64,000 nucleotides of DNA from Marinomonas sp. IMCC 4694 (GTDB taxonomy: Bacteria > Pseudomonadota > Gammaproteobacteria > Pseudomonadales > Marinomonadaceae), in NCBI RefSeq assembly GCF_008122525.1, contig NZ_VSRV01000001.1, positions 186,001 through 250,000 of the forward strand, read 5' to 3'. The notes beneath the pieces were generated by a model, which saw nothing but the letters and a program-made list of their open reading frames with translations, was not told where the DNA came from and did no database searches. Made by a program: the position numbers and the translations under genes. Shown piece by piece: positions 25,986-34,601 of the stretch. The first letter of the stretch is position 1; each line of letters starts with the position of its first letter.

Positions 25986-26985
25986 CAAATAGAGGTATAA
26001 AAACTGACCTTTGATCCTAGTCGGTAAGTACGTTATGTCCCATGTATAAATTTCATTCGGCTTCGTGGCGGTCAGTGATTTTGGCCTTTTGACATTCCTT
26101 GTCGGCTTGGCTTTTTCCCTGTGCACGAGTAAGTTATGCGCTTTCATCACGCGATAAAACGAGCTTTCAGACGCGAGTCAAATACCCTTATCCAGCAGTG
26201 TTGGGACGATTTTACTCGGCGGTAAATGACCGTATTCAGCGGAATTGACGAGGCGAATGATACGTTGCCGTTCTAGCTTTGTTAGCTTGTTTACTGGCTG
26301 TTTTATCGCATCGATTCGCTTATCTTTTATCTCATCAGCGCTCATCCATCGCTGGAGTGTTTTGGCACTTAATCCCAGTAACTCACAGGCTTTCGCCTGT
26401 CTTGCCCCTGCCAATTGGGCCTCAGTGATAAGCGCTATTATCTGCTGTCGTTCTTTGACCGACGTTAATTGTCCTCGCCGGAACCCCAAATGGCATCCGC
26501 TTTTTTTTTTAAGAACCAGCAGCGCGGCGGTTTCGGCTAGCGCTTTGTCTTTACGATTCAGCTCTTTTTGAAGTTGCTTTATTTCCTGCTTTAATTGCTT
26601 ACTTTCCGATGGCGCAGGTTTGGCAGACGCCCCTTTTGCAAAGTCTTGTTTCCATTGCTGAATATGATGCGGATAAAGTCCTTTAGCGCGGCAGTATTGG
26701 TTCAAAGCGACGTCATCGAAGCGAGCGCACTCAATAATGGTATTGAGTCTGTCTGTCTTCTAAGTTCCAGTCTTGAGGTCGTTTCTCGGTTGTCATAGAG
26801 TGGTCACCGTTGGTTAGTTCAAGTTCGTGTTTTTTGGCTTGGGCTATCCATCGCTGTAATGTTGAATAACCCACACCTAAATTATCTGCAATGCCTTCTA
26901 GACTAACATTCCTGTCCTTAGAGAGCGCTTTCTCTACCGCCTGCACTTTAAATTCTTGTGTAAATTTACGGCTCATTTGATTCAC
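25887..26985 (-). pseudogene. Degenerate IS3-family transposase fused to IS30 C-terminus
   Basis: The transposase reads from 26985 as an HTH protein (QEFKVQAVEKALSKDRNVS). It shifts frame near 26745, continues at 26705-26178 through a helix-turn-helix and coiled-coil region, and meets an in-frame TGA at about 26175. It resumes (26150) into the IS3 integrase beginning NEIYTWDITYLPT, the first catalytic Asp region. It is then joined in frame at about 25985 to an IS30-type C-terminus. With a frameshift, a nonsense codon and a chimeric join it cannot encode an active transposase. Confidence 0.75.
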
Positions 26986-26998
26986 CTCTTGTTAAACA

Positions 26999-27148
26999 TT
27001 AGAGGCGACAACTACTCTGACACAGGGCGTATAAACTATGGGTGGTCGTATCGAGTCGTTGAGCGACTTCAGCAACAGAATAACCTCGTTCAGTCACTTG
27101 CTTAACCGCTTCTCTTTTGAACTCTTCGGGGTAACGTTTGGACTTCAT
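26999..27148 (-). pseudogene. IS3-family OrfA 5' fragment
   Basis: 49 codons from the ATG at 27148 encode the N-terminal HTH of an IS3 OrfA (KRYPEEFKREAVKQVTERGYSVAEVAQRL). It is cut after HSLYA by the end of the neighbouring IS3-type element, whose outer end (about 27000-27024) contains TAGTTGTCGCC. One element therefore inserted into another. The remnant's upstream end abuts the last codons of apbE at about 27190. Confidence 0.65.
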
Positions 27149-27190
27149 AAAACACCTCTTATTTAACTAGATTTTAACGTTAATCGGTGT

Positions 27191-28171
27191 CTAGTAAAGT
27201 CTGGGAAGTCCATAATTAGATAGCCAATAGGGCATATCTAACGATGCTAAAAAGCTTTCTGCGTCTGATCCCTGTAGCAAGGCTAACGTAGATATAATTC
27301 CTGCATTAATACAGGTAGGGGCTGCTACGGTCACACTTCTTGGGGCATTTATCATAGCCCACCCGGTAGTTGGGTTTAAAACATGAGAATATCGAATACC
27401 GTCTTTCAAAAGAAAGCGTTGGCTATCACCTGAGGTGGCAAGGGCTCCAGATGAAAGAGAGATAATGTTTTTTGCTTTTTCTTGGTCGTTAATTGATTCA
27501 ATACCGACCTTCCAGCTTTCGCCGTTTAATCTTTTACCGCTGCAGGCAAGATCTCCGCCACAGTTGATTAGAACGGAAGCTGATGCTTTTGATAAAATCA
27601 TCCGACAGATATTAAGCATTTTATCGACAGCATATTCTTTGCCGATACCACCAAAATCTAGCTCCATGCCTGACGGGAGCTTTAATTCTGTTGGGTTATT
27701 TGGATTCCAACCTAACTTTGTCCAACCAACGTTGGTTAATAGTTCATTAACTACGCTTTGTTGAGGTAGCTTGTTGCTACCATCAAACTTCCACGCTTTT
27801 CTTAGAATACCGGATGTTATGTCAAACAGTCCTTCAGATGCGTGGTAAGCATGATTAGCGAAAACCATTAATTGGGCCGTTTCTTCGTCCAAAATTTGTG
27901 TTATGTCTGCTTTTGAATGTATTTCGGAAAATGTATTATTTGCTTGGTAACGGCTGAATTTGTGTTCAATTCGCCACGCTTCCATAATGGTTTTTTTTGC
28001 AGCAGCCTTAACAAGCAGTAGTTGTTCACATTCGATCAGTATTGAGCAATTGCTTGCCATGCATTCGAATTGGATTTGATAGCAATGTTTATTTTCTTGC
28101 CACAAGCTAGGATTCGGGTGGTTCGACGGGTTAAACGAAGAATCTAAAATTAACGCTTCAATAAATTTCAT
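27191..28171 (-). CDS. apbE: FAD:protein FMN transferase (ApbE family)
   Basis: 326 aa. Typical ApbE features are the N-terminal MEAWRIEHKFSRYQANNTFSEIHSK region, the conserved GGIGKEYAVDKML, the NCGGDLACSG block and the metal-binding ATSGDSQRFLLKDGIRYSHVLNPTTGW segment with Asp and His. No clear signal peptide is present, so it may act in the cytoplasm or have lost its leader. It attaches FMN through a phosphodiester bond to Thr or Ser of target proteins. It lies downstream of the DUF3570/DUF4266 genes, probably in one operon. Its last residues run to the edge of IS debris and may be altered. Confidence 0.9.
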   Translation of the reverse strand: MKFIEALILDSSFNPSNHPNPSLWQENKHCYQIQFECMASNCSILIECEQLLLVKAAAKKTIMEAWRIEHKFSRYQANNTFSEIHSKADITQILDEETAQLMVFANHAYHASEGLFDITSGILRKAWKFDGSNKLPQQSVVNELLTNVGWTKLGWNPNNPTELKLPSGMELDFGGIGKEYAVDKMLNICRMILSKASASVLINCGGDLACSGKRLNGESWKVGIESINDQEKAKNIISLSSGALATSGDSQRFLLKDGIRYSHVLNPTTGWAMINAPRSVTVAAPTCINAGIISTLALLQGSDAESFLASLDMPYWLSNYGLPRLY

Positions 28172-28187
28172 GGCGTCCCTGTAGATG

Positions 28188-28219
28188 AAAACCCTCTACT
28201 ACTCTGCAGTAGAGGGTTT
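28188..28219 (-). terminator. Hairpin between DUF3570 gene and apbE
   Basis: AAACCCTCTACT pairs with AGTAGAGGGTTT (28208-28219) and is followed on the minus strand by TTTTC. It sits between the DUF3570 stop and the apbE start and would attenuate, rather than fully stop, transcription into apbE if they share an operon. Confidence 0.7.
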
Positions 28220-28224
28220 ATGGT

Positions 28225-29607
28225 TTAAAACTTATATCCTACGATCAACATGGCTGCATCCATACTTGGATAAAGCTCTTGGGATGTCAACTTTCCATAG
28301 CCTTGATCACCAAAGCTTTCTTGGTGGTAAAGGGAGAATCTTGTGTAGAATTCGGTTTCGTCAGCAAATTGATAGCCATATTTCAAGCCGATAGTATAGG
28401 TATCTAAATCCCCTAAACGATAATCAGCACTGGCAAAATCAGTGCTGCCATAGTCGCTAGAATTTAAATAACGATGATAAAAGTCGGCTTTGCTTTGGGT
28501 GTACCAACGAAGCTGAGGTTCTAGGTACTGGTTATCAAAACGAAAGCGGTATTTAGCGTCTATAGTATGAGAAGTGATCCCCCAATCATCAAACATATAA
28601 CGATAACTTACATCGAGTATATCGTCGTTATCAAATTGATATTTTGTTTGCCAATAAATGCTTTGCTTTAGGCGTGAATCAGGTCGTTTTTCATACAAAT
28701 AAAGATCACGTCCGCTGCTTTGATAATTACTACCATAGTTGCTGCCAGTACTATCATCTATCACAGAGAGGATTTTATAAGGATCAGTTAGGTACCCAGA
28801 GCTAGTGCTTAATGCATAGTTGAATTGCATGATGGTTTTTCGGTTAAGTATCTGAGTAACCCCAAAAACAGCATCGACAAGATTTTTATTCTGAGAGGTT
28901 TTACCGTTGGAATCATCCGAGTCATCCGAGTCATCCGAGTCATCCGAGTCATCCGAGTCATCCGAGTCATCCGAGTCATCCGAGTCATCCGAGTCATCTG
29001 AACTACTTAGAGAGACTTGTGCTAATCCCGTTTGAGTACCACCTTCTGGATTAATCGTGTCGCTAGATAGATTTAAGCCTAATGTTAGTGTTGTATTCTT
29101 TTGATTTAAATAATGTGACAAGCTTCCATTCATACCAAGAGACTGGTAATCATGCTCTTTAGAAAGGTAACCACCAACACCGTATGCCCAATCGCGATCT
29201 ATTGGTGCTGACCAGTAGGTAGAAAGTGCAAAACGAGTATCTTTGAATGTATCGTCTAAAGGTTGTTTACCAGCTGCAGTATTATATGAACCACTACCTG
29301 ATGGACCTGTAAAGGTTTGAGTGTGATCACTTGGTGTTGCCCCATTCGGTGATGCCCCCGTTAATGTGTCAGCAACAATTTTAAAGTTTAGCGATGTTTC
29401 TTCATCGTAATTTTTAGTCGCACTAACAACAGGTTCAGCAGCGGAGACTCGACCGTCACTTTCTGAGTAAAGTAGAAGGGCAGAATCAACATTCCAGCTA
29501 TCAGCGGCGCTTACGCCTGAAGATATACCACCTATGAGCGCACAACTTGCGGCGGTTAATAATTGAGCTAAATCACGATTTTTATGAGTTTTTTTAGTTG
29601 CATCCAC
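28225..29607 (-). CDS. DUF3570 outer-membrane beta-barrel-like protein
   Basis: About 460 aa from a GTG at 29607. The SD-like GGAGGTGG for this start lies inside the Gly-rich end of the preceding DUF4266 gene. The N-terminus has a signal-like stretch (LLTAASCALIGGISSGVSAAD). The rest alternates short amphipathic strands, as in an outer-membrane barrel, and ends with an aromatic residue (GYKF). An acidic (DDS)n tract interrupts a loop. DUF3570 proteins occur with DUF4266, ApbE and thioredoxin genes; their function is not established. Confidence 0.82.
   Translation of the reverse strand: MDATKKTHKNRDLAQLLTAASCALIGGISSGVSAADSWNVDSALLLYSESDGRVSAAEPVVSATKNYDEETSLNFKIVADTLTGASPNGATPSDHTQTFTGPSGSGSYNTAAGKQPLDDTFKDTRFALSTYWSAPIDRDWAYGVGGYLSKEHDYQSLGMNGSLSHYLNQKNTTLTLGLNLSSDTINPEGGTQTGLAQVSLSSSDDSDDSDDSDDSDDSDDSDDSDDSDDSDDSNGKTSQNKNLVDAVFGVTQILNRKTIMQFNYALSTSSGYLTDPYKILSVIDDSTGSNYGSNYQSSGRDLYLYEKRPDSRLKQSIYWQTKYQFDNDDILDVSYRYMFDDWGITSHTIDAKYRFRFDNQYLEPQLRWYTQSKADFYHRYLNSSDYGSTDFASADYRLGDLDTYTIGLKYGYQFADETEFYTRFSLYHQESFGDQGYGKLTSQELYPSMDAAMLIVGYKF
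28912..28998. repeat. 9-bp in-frame tandem repeat encoding (Asp-Asp-Ser)n
   Basis: The unit gtcatccga is repeated about ten times with almost no divergence and encodes a poly-DDS tract in a predicted surface loop of the DUF3570 protein. It is a minisatellite prone to slippage. Unit changes keep the reading frame, so length rather than expression would vary. Confidence 0.9.
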
Positions 29608-29818
29608 AGCCACCACCTCCAAATCCTTGTCCGCCACTGCTGGCCTCTTTACTGAAATAAATGTGATCATTCAAACTGCTCTCGATAGGATCACTAATTA
29701 GGTTCATTTCCTGTTGGGCGAGAATATCTCGTTCCCAAGGTTTAACCCCTACATCACTGCACCCTGAAAGGATTATTGGCAGGGCGAGCAAGCCAATAAC
29801 ACTGATTGTTTTTCGCAT
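29594..29818 (-). CDS. DUF4266 small lipoprotein
   Basis: 74 aa. A lipoprotein signal peptide has the lipobox LSGC (about residue 20). The family core is VKPWERDILAQQEMNL, and the C-terminus is Gly/Cys-rich (GGGGCGCN). It is probably anchored in the outer membrane or periplasm. It lies between the TlpA-like gene (3 bp upstream) and the DUF3570 gene, which starts within its last codons. The two C-terminal cysteines make it a plausible partner of the thioredoxin-like protein, but that is inference. Confidence 0.85.
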   Translation of the reverse strand: MRKTISVIGLLALPIILSGCSDVGVKPWERDILAQQEMNLISDPIESSLNDHIYFSKEASSGGQGFGGGGCGCN

Positions 29819-29821
29819 AGG

Positions 29822-30358
29822 TTATTCCCCTTTTTCGGCTAATAGCTTGACAATAGCGGACTCATATTCATGTATATTTTTCTGATGAAAACCAACATGT
29901 GTTGCTCTTATTTTTCCCTGACGATCAATCAAAAAGCTTGTTGGCATGCCAATAACGCCAAAGTCTTCGGGTAGTTGGGCTTCTGTATCAAACAGCACTG
30001 TAAAACCAGGTTTAAATTCTTTCAGGAAATCTAACGCTTGTTCATGCTCTTGATCTAAATTGATCGCGATAACTTTAAGGCCCTGTGAGTTATATTTTGC
30101 TTGAATGCTTGTCATCCAAGGGAACGACTCGCGGCAAGGTCCACACCACGAAGCCCAAAAATCTACGAGCACCACTTGTCCTTTTTCCATCTCTAGTGAA
30201 GTTTTCTGGTTTGTTTGATATTCAGGCAGCATCACTGTTTGGTGCGGTGCGGCTTTCGCTGTGGAGGATGGTGTTAAATCGGTCGCCCATAATGGAGAAG
30301 ATAAAAGAAGGCAGCTAGATAAAGCGGCTAGCAAAATATGTTTAGGATGTTTGATCAT
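29822..30358 (-). CDS. TlpA/ResA-like periplasmic thioredoxin
   Basis: 178 aa. A signal peptide (cleavage near LWA, about residue 25) is followed by a thioredoxin fold with active site WCGPC (Cys72, Cys75) and the cis-Pro in GMPTSFLID. TlpA/ResA proteins reduce disulfides outside the cytoplasm and take electrons from DsbD/CcdA. A DsbD gene is divergently encoded across a shared promoter, which supports a working pair. It is first in the minus-strand operon with DUF4266, DUF3570 and apbE. Confidence 0.92.
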   Translation of the reverse strand: MIKHPKHILLAALSSCLLLSSPLWATDLTPSSTAKAAPHQTVMLPEYQTNQKTSLEMEKGQVVLVDFWASWCGPCRESFPWMTSIQAKYNSQGLKVIAINLDQEHEQALDFLKEFKPGFTVLFDTEAQLPEDFGVIGMPTSFLIDRQGKIRATHVGFHQKNIHEYESAIVKLLAEKGE

Positions 30359-30405
30359 GGCGTGCTTCCAAGTAAAAGATATATTGGAGATAGTACTGCA
30401 CCATT

Positions 30406-30455
30406 CTTAAGGGAAAATTAAGGCGCAAAAAGATATGACGTAAGGTTCGCTTAAG
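30406..30455. promoter_or_regulatory. Two PmrA/QseB-type direct-repeat boxes in the divergent promoter
   Basis: Half-sites at 30406 (CTTAAG) and 30417 (ATTAAG) are separated by 5 nt, and at 30439 (CGTAAG) and 30450 (CTTAAG) again by 5 nt. This is the CTTAAG-N5-CTTAAG architecture bound by PmrA/QseB-class OmpR regulators. The boxes lie 33 bp apart, on the same helix face. They are between the TlpA-like gene and dsbD, and the regulator gene of that class is two genes downstream, so autoregulation of the whole locus is likely. Confidence 0.65.
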
Positions 30456-30505
30456 GTTGCGTATCTATAGTGTGTGAATCTACGCATTTTAAGGAATATT
30501 TAGTG

Positions 30506-32335
30506 ATGACTTCTTTCATGCCTTATCGGCAAATAAAATGGCTAGTAGCTTCTTTATTTGCTTTATTTTTGGCTGTTCCTGCTTTTGCGGATAGTGATTT
30601 TTTGAAGCCATCTGAGGCCTTTCAATTTAAGGTTGATGACACTAAGAAACAGATTCATTGGGTTATTGCTGATGGGTATTATTTATATGAGTCACGCGTA
30701 AAAGTATCTTCGGTAGAAGATAAAGCTATATCGATTCCCTTTCATTTTTTAACTCACTCTGAAGAAAAGGATGATCCTAATTTTGGTTTGGTTAATGTAT
30801 TTCATGACCGAATGGCGATTGCTATTGATGCGAATGATCCAACATTGGGTGATCTGAAAGTGACATATCAGGGTTGTGCGGCTGCAGGCTTGTGTTATCC
30901 GCCTCAAACGAAAATTGTTTCTTTTAACCTGAATGCTGATATGGCTGGTGAGTCTGATCAATTAATTGTGCCTACACAATCTAAATCTAATGATCATTCT
31001 TTGTCAGTTACACCTAAAGGATCTAGTGAAGGGGAAGAAGGGCAGTTGGTAAAGTTGTTGCTAGATGGAGATCGTTTTTGGGTGTTGATCACCTTTTTTG
31101 TCTTAGGCTTGGGTCTGACGTTTACCCCTTGTGTGTTGCCGATGATTCCGATATTAGCAGGCATTATTGCGGGACAAGCTGGAAATATCACTGCTAAAAA
31201 AGGCTTTTTCTTATCCCTTTCGTATGTCTTGGGTATGTCCTTTTCTTACAGTATGGCTGGAGTCTTAGTAGGAATTTTTGGTGCACAGCTTAATCTTCAA
31301 GCTTTGTTTCAGGCTCCAGGTGTATTAATTAGTTTTAGTGTGTTGTTTGTTCTTTTGTCTTTGTCGATGTTTGGCTTTTATGAATTACAGTTGCCGATGT
31401 TTTTACGAGATAGGTTGGATAAGTTAAGTCAAAAAAGTGTCGGTGGACCTTATCTTGGTGTTGGCATTATGGGAGCCATTTCTGCCTTAATTGTTTCGCC
31501 TTGCGTATCTGCTCCTTTAGCAGGTGCCCTAATTTATATCAGTACAACAGGGGACGCTGTACTTGGCGGCAGTGTGTTGTTTGTTATGAGCTTAGGAATG
31601 GGGGTACCTTTGTTGTTAGTTGGTTTGGGTGGAGGCAAGTATCTTCCAAAAGCTGGCATGTGGATGATGCAAGTAAAGGTAGCGTTTGGAGTGATTTTGT
31701 TAGGGGTTGCTGTCGCCTTGTTGTCTCGTATCGTGCCTGACGCTGTGAGTATTTATATGTGGGCTTTGCTTTGTATTGTTTATGCGATACACCTTTCTCC
31801 TTTTCAAGCAGGTAATAACGGGTGGGAGAAGACTCGGCAAGGCTTTGCGTTAATTTTATTGATCTACGGGACTGCGTTATTAACCTCAGGGTTAGCAGGT
31901 AAGCCTAGTTTAGACAAACCGTTAGGGTATTTTTCTTCATTATCAAATACTAGGGGTTCGGAAGAGATCATTCCCTTGTTTAATCGCATGAAAGAGGTTG
32001 TTCTTGTTGAAAATGCGATGCTTCAGGCCAAAGAAACCGAGAAGGTGGTTGTCTTAGATATGTACGCCGACTGGTGTACCGCGTGCTTAGAAATGGAAAA
32101 AGATGTCTTTAGTAACCGTGATTTAAGACGTTATTCTAATCGCATCTCATTTCTGCAACTTGACCTCACTGATAACACACCTGACCAACAAGCTTTTTTA
32201 ACAAAACATGGCGTATTTGGACCGCCAACTCTGTTATTCTTTTCTTCTAATGGTGATTTGATCAACGTTCGCCAAGGTGAAATGAATTTAGCTCAATTTA
32301 ATAGTGTGCTGCAATCAACCTTGGCGAACTTATGA
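30506..32335 (+). CDS. dsbD: Thiol:disulfide interchange protein DsbD
   Basis: 609 aa from the ATG at 30506 (AAGGAA upstream). A signal peptide leads into the periplasmic N-terminal domain with the redox pair Cys124/Cys130 (GCAAAGLCYPP). The eight-helix membrane domain has the two cysteines in FTPCVLPMIP and VSPCVSAPL. The C-terminal thioredoxin domain has WCTAC (Cys524, Cys527). All three redox pairs are present. It carries electrons from cytoplasmic thioredoxin to periplasmic partners, here probably the TlpA-like protein. Its stop overlaps the response regulator start by 4 bp. Confidence 0.95.
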   Translation: MTSFMPYRQIKWLVASLFALFLAVPAFADSDFLKPSEAFQFKVDDTKKQIHWVIADGYYLYESRVKVSSVEDKAISIPFHFLTHSEEKDDPNFGLVNVFHDRMAIAIDANDPTLGDLKVTYQGCAAAGLCYPPQTKIVSFNLNADMAGESDQLIVPTQSKSNDHSLSVTPKGSSEGEEGQLVKLLLDGDRFWVLITFFVLGLGLTFTPCVLPMIPILAGIIAGQAGNITAKKGFFLSLSYVLGMSFSYSMAGVLVGIFGAQLNLQALFQAPGVLISFSVLFVLLSLSMFGFYELQLPMFLRDRLDKLSQKSVGGPYLGVGIMGAISALIVSPCVSAPLAGALIYISTTGDAVLGGSVLFVMSLGMGVPLLLVGLGGGKYLPKAGMWMMQVKVAFGVILLGVAVALLSRIVPDAVSIYMWALLCIVYAIHLSPFQAGNNGWEKTRQGFALILLIYGTALLTSGLAGKPSLDKPLGYFSSLSNTRGSEEIIPLFNRMKEVVLVENAMLQAKETEKVVVLDMYADWCTACLEMEKDVFSNRDLRRYSNRISFLQLDLTDNTPDQQAFLTKHGVFGPPTLLFFSSNGDLINVRQGEMNLAQFNSVLQSTLANL

Positions 32336-33015
32336 AAGAAGGAATAGGTTTGCGAATATTAGTTGTAGAGGATGACCTTTCGTTAGCAGATGGTCTTGTC
32401 ACTGCCTTAAAACGTGAAGGTTACACAGTCGATTTGCTTCATGATGGGATTCATGCATTGGAAGCATTAGCTAATGAAGTGTTTGATTTGGTTGTATTGG
32501 ATTTAGGTTTGCCAAGATTAGATGGTCTGGCGGTGCTTAAGCAATTACGAGCTAATGAAAATGCTGTGCCGGTTCTTATTCTTACCGCGAGAGATGCTTT
32601 GCATGACAGAGTGGCTGGTTTGGATCTAGGGGCTGATGACTATTTGGTGAAGCCTTTTGATGTTACCGAGCTAAAAGCAAGAGCGCGCGCTTTATTGCGT
32701 CGCAGTTACGGTCGAGCAATCAGTGAGATTCACTATAAAGGCCTTGTGCTGTTTCCAGCGAGCCACAAAGTGACCTATCAAGACAAAGACGTCAATTTTA
32801 CTCGAAGGGAATACTCTTTGTTGCATGAGTTGGTGAGTCAACCAGGTCATGTTTTTACTCGGGATGTACTGCAGCAATTGATGTACGGGTGGGGTGATGA
32901 TGTGGAAAGTAATGCGTTAGAAGTACATATTCATCATTTGCGGAAAAAACTCTTCCCAGAATTAATTCGTACCATACGAGGCATTGGCTATGTGGTCGAT
33001 CAAGAAGTGGGCTAA
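32332..33015 (+). CDS. OmpR/PmrA/QseB-type response regulator
   Basis: 227 aa. The receiver domain has acidic VEDD near residue 13, the phosphoacceptor in VVLDLGLP (Asp57) and Lys in YLVKPFD. The C-terminal winged helix (about residues 130-222) reads FTRREYSLLHELVSQPG...VEVHI-type recognition helix, then IRGIGYVV. It is coupled to dsbD and to the sensor kinase. Its class fits the CTTAAG boxes in the divergent promoter. Confidence 0.93.
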   Translation: MKEGIGLRILVVEDDLSLADGLVTALKREGYTVDLLHDGIHALEALANEVFDLVVLDLGLPRLDGLAVLKQLRANENAVPVLILTARDALHDRVAGLDLGADDYLVKPFDVTELKARARALLRRSYGRAISEIHYKGLVLFPASHKVTYQDKDVNFTRREYSLLHELVSQPGHVFTRDVLQQLMYGWGDDVESNALEVHIHHLRKKLFPELIRTIRGIGYVVDQEVG

Positions 33016-34393
33016 CGAAAAGCTACTAAGCTCAATTCGACGAAGAACCCTGTTCTTTGTTATGTGCATCTTCACCATGACAAGCATTCTTATCATGGTA
33101 ATTGGTTTGCTGTTTGCCAATCATGAGGTTGAAGAATTATTTGATGCTCTTTTAGCTCAGCAAGCTCGTTTGCTACTTACTTTGTCTGAAAACATTGAAA
33201 AGCTTGACTCGAGTAAAGGCTCTACATCCTCATTATTAATTGATGCAGTAAATACCGATATATCCGTTGGGCATAAATACGAAAGTAAAATTTTTTATCA
33301 GATATGGAGCGGTGATAAATTAAAAATCGCATCTGATTCAATGACATTGTCTCATCAGAAAGAAGATTCGTTTGGTTATGGTGATGCTATAGCTGATCAT
33401 CACCAATGGCGTACTTTTACCTTAAGCCAAACCGCTGGAAACACTAAGGTTATCTTTGCTGAACGTTCTGACGTTAGAGGGGAGATTTCAGACCAAATTG
33501 TATTTCAAACACTTTTTCCTGAAATATTCGCGTGGCCAATCTTAGCTGTTCTCGTATGGGCTGCCGTTGGCTTTGGTCTTGAGCCACTCCAGCAGTTAGC
33601 ACAGCGTATTCAAAAGATTACTCCAACTAAGTTAGAACCAATCGAAATGACTTATGTCCCTGAAGAGTTAGCCCCGGTAAAAACGGCTTTGAACGGATTG
33701 CTTGTAGAAATTGATGTGTTGATGGAAAGGGAGAAACGTTGGATAGCAGATGCCGCTCACGAATTAAGAACGCCATTAAGTATATTACGGGTACATGCTG
33801 AAAATGCGGCATCAGCTGACAATGATTTAGAGAGAAATCGATCCTTAATTCAGCTTACTTCTGGGGTCGACCGCTCTACACGAATTGTTTCTCAGTTACT
33901 GGCATTGGCTCGTCTTGAGCATCAGAAAAACGCTACTAAAGAGGACGTTGATGTTTCAGCCATCAGTCGTTCAATGATCGCGGATATCCTTCCTTTGGCT
34001 TGGAAGGGCGATATTGAGATTAGTCTAGATGTTGATGATAGTTTACCTTGGTATTGTTATGTCGAACCGAACCATATCGAGATATTGCTGCAGAATTTGA
34101 TGAGTAATGCGATTAAGTTTTCTCCTCAAGGTTCGGTTATACAAGTGGTTTGGTCTCAGTCTGCAAATCAAGTTGAATTAAAAGTTGTAGATGCCGGCAA
34201 AGGCGTTAGTAAAGAGGAAAAACATAGGCTTAGTGAGCGATTTTTTCGCTCTGGTGAGGTTGAGGGTGCAGGCCTTGGACTGTCTATCGTCAAAAATATT
34301 GTCGACAAATATCAGGGGGTGCTTTCTTTTGAGGATTCATTTCCTCATGGCTTAACAGTCAAGGTCAAATTACCTATATTGGCGATAAAGTAA
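32990..34393 (+). CDS. Sensor histidine kinase
   Basis: 467 aa from the ATG at 32990, inside the end of the regulator gene. Two membrane segments (about residues 22-45 and 170-195) flank a periplasmic sensor of about 125 residues. A dimerisation domain carries His257 in AAHELRTPLS, followed by the N box (NLMSNAIKFSP), G1 (VDAGKGVS) and G2 (GAGLGLSIVKNI). It resembles QseC/PmrB kinases. The signal is unknown; coupling to dsbD suggests an envelope redox or metal cue. Confidence 0.93.
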   Translation: MWSIKKWANEKLLSSIRRRTLFFVMCIFTMTSILIMVIGLLFANHEVEELFDALLAQQARLLLTLSENIEKLDSSKGSTSSLLIDAVNTDISVGHKYESKIFYQIWSGDKLKIASDSMTLSHQKEDSFGYGDAIADHHQWRTFTLSQTAGNTKVIFAERSDVRGEISDQIVFQTLFPEIFAWPILAVLVWAAVGFGLEPLQQLAQRIQKITPTKLEPIEMTYVPEELAPVKTALNGLLVEIDVLMEREKRWIADAAHELRTPLSILRVHAENAASADNDLERNRSLIQLTSGVDRSTRIVSQLLALARLEHQKNATKEDVDVSAISRSMIADILPLAWKGDIEISLDVDDSLPWYCYVEPNHIEILLQNLMSNAIKFSPQGSVIQVVWSQSANQVELKVVDAGKGVSKEEKHRLSERFFRSGEVEGAGLGLSIVKNIVDKYQGVLSFEDSFPHGLTVKVKLPILAIK

Positions 34394-34441
34394 TTTGCTC
34401 TTATAAGCTTGGTGCCTATCTATTTTGTTGTGAGTTAATAA

Positions 34442-34468
34442 ATACCAGACATTGTCTGGTATTTTTTT
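34442..34468 (+). terminator. Rho-independent terminator after the histidine kinase
   Basis: ATACCAGAC pairs with GTCTGGTAT across an ATT loop, followed by seven Ts. It ends the dsbD-regulator-kinase operon. Confidence 0.92.
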
Positions 34469-34532
34469 ATCTACATTTTCAATGTCTGTCTGCCCGCATT
34501 TTACTGATTTTTATTTGCATTTTTTTCTATTA

Positions 34533-34598
34533 AAACGGAGCCCAGTTTAGAGCGAGAAAAGATGGGATGAAATAACGGCGTGGAATGAACGCTTACGT
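34533..34598. mobile_element. Solitary IS66-type end (about 66 bp)
   Basis: The stretch from aaaacggagccc to gaatgaacgcttac is nearly identical to the upstream end of the IS66 element at 62698-62763, with only two visible differences. No transposase lies beside it. It is a solo relic of excision or deletion, or a very short non-autonomous end. Confidence 0.8.
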
Positions 34599-34601
34599 TA
34601 A

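Noticed and set aside
28912..28998. CRISPR-like array
   Set aside because: The repeats are 9 bp, contiguous and without spacers, and they encode an in-frame DDS tract.
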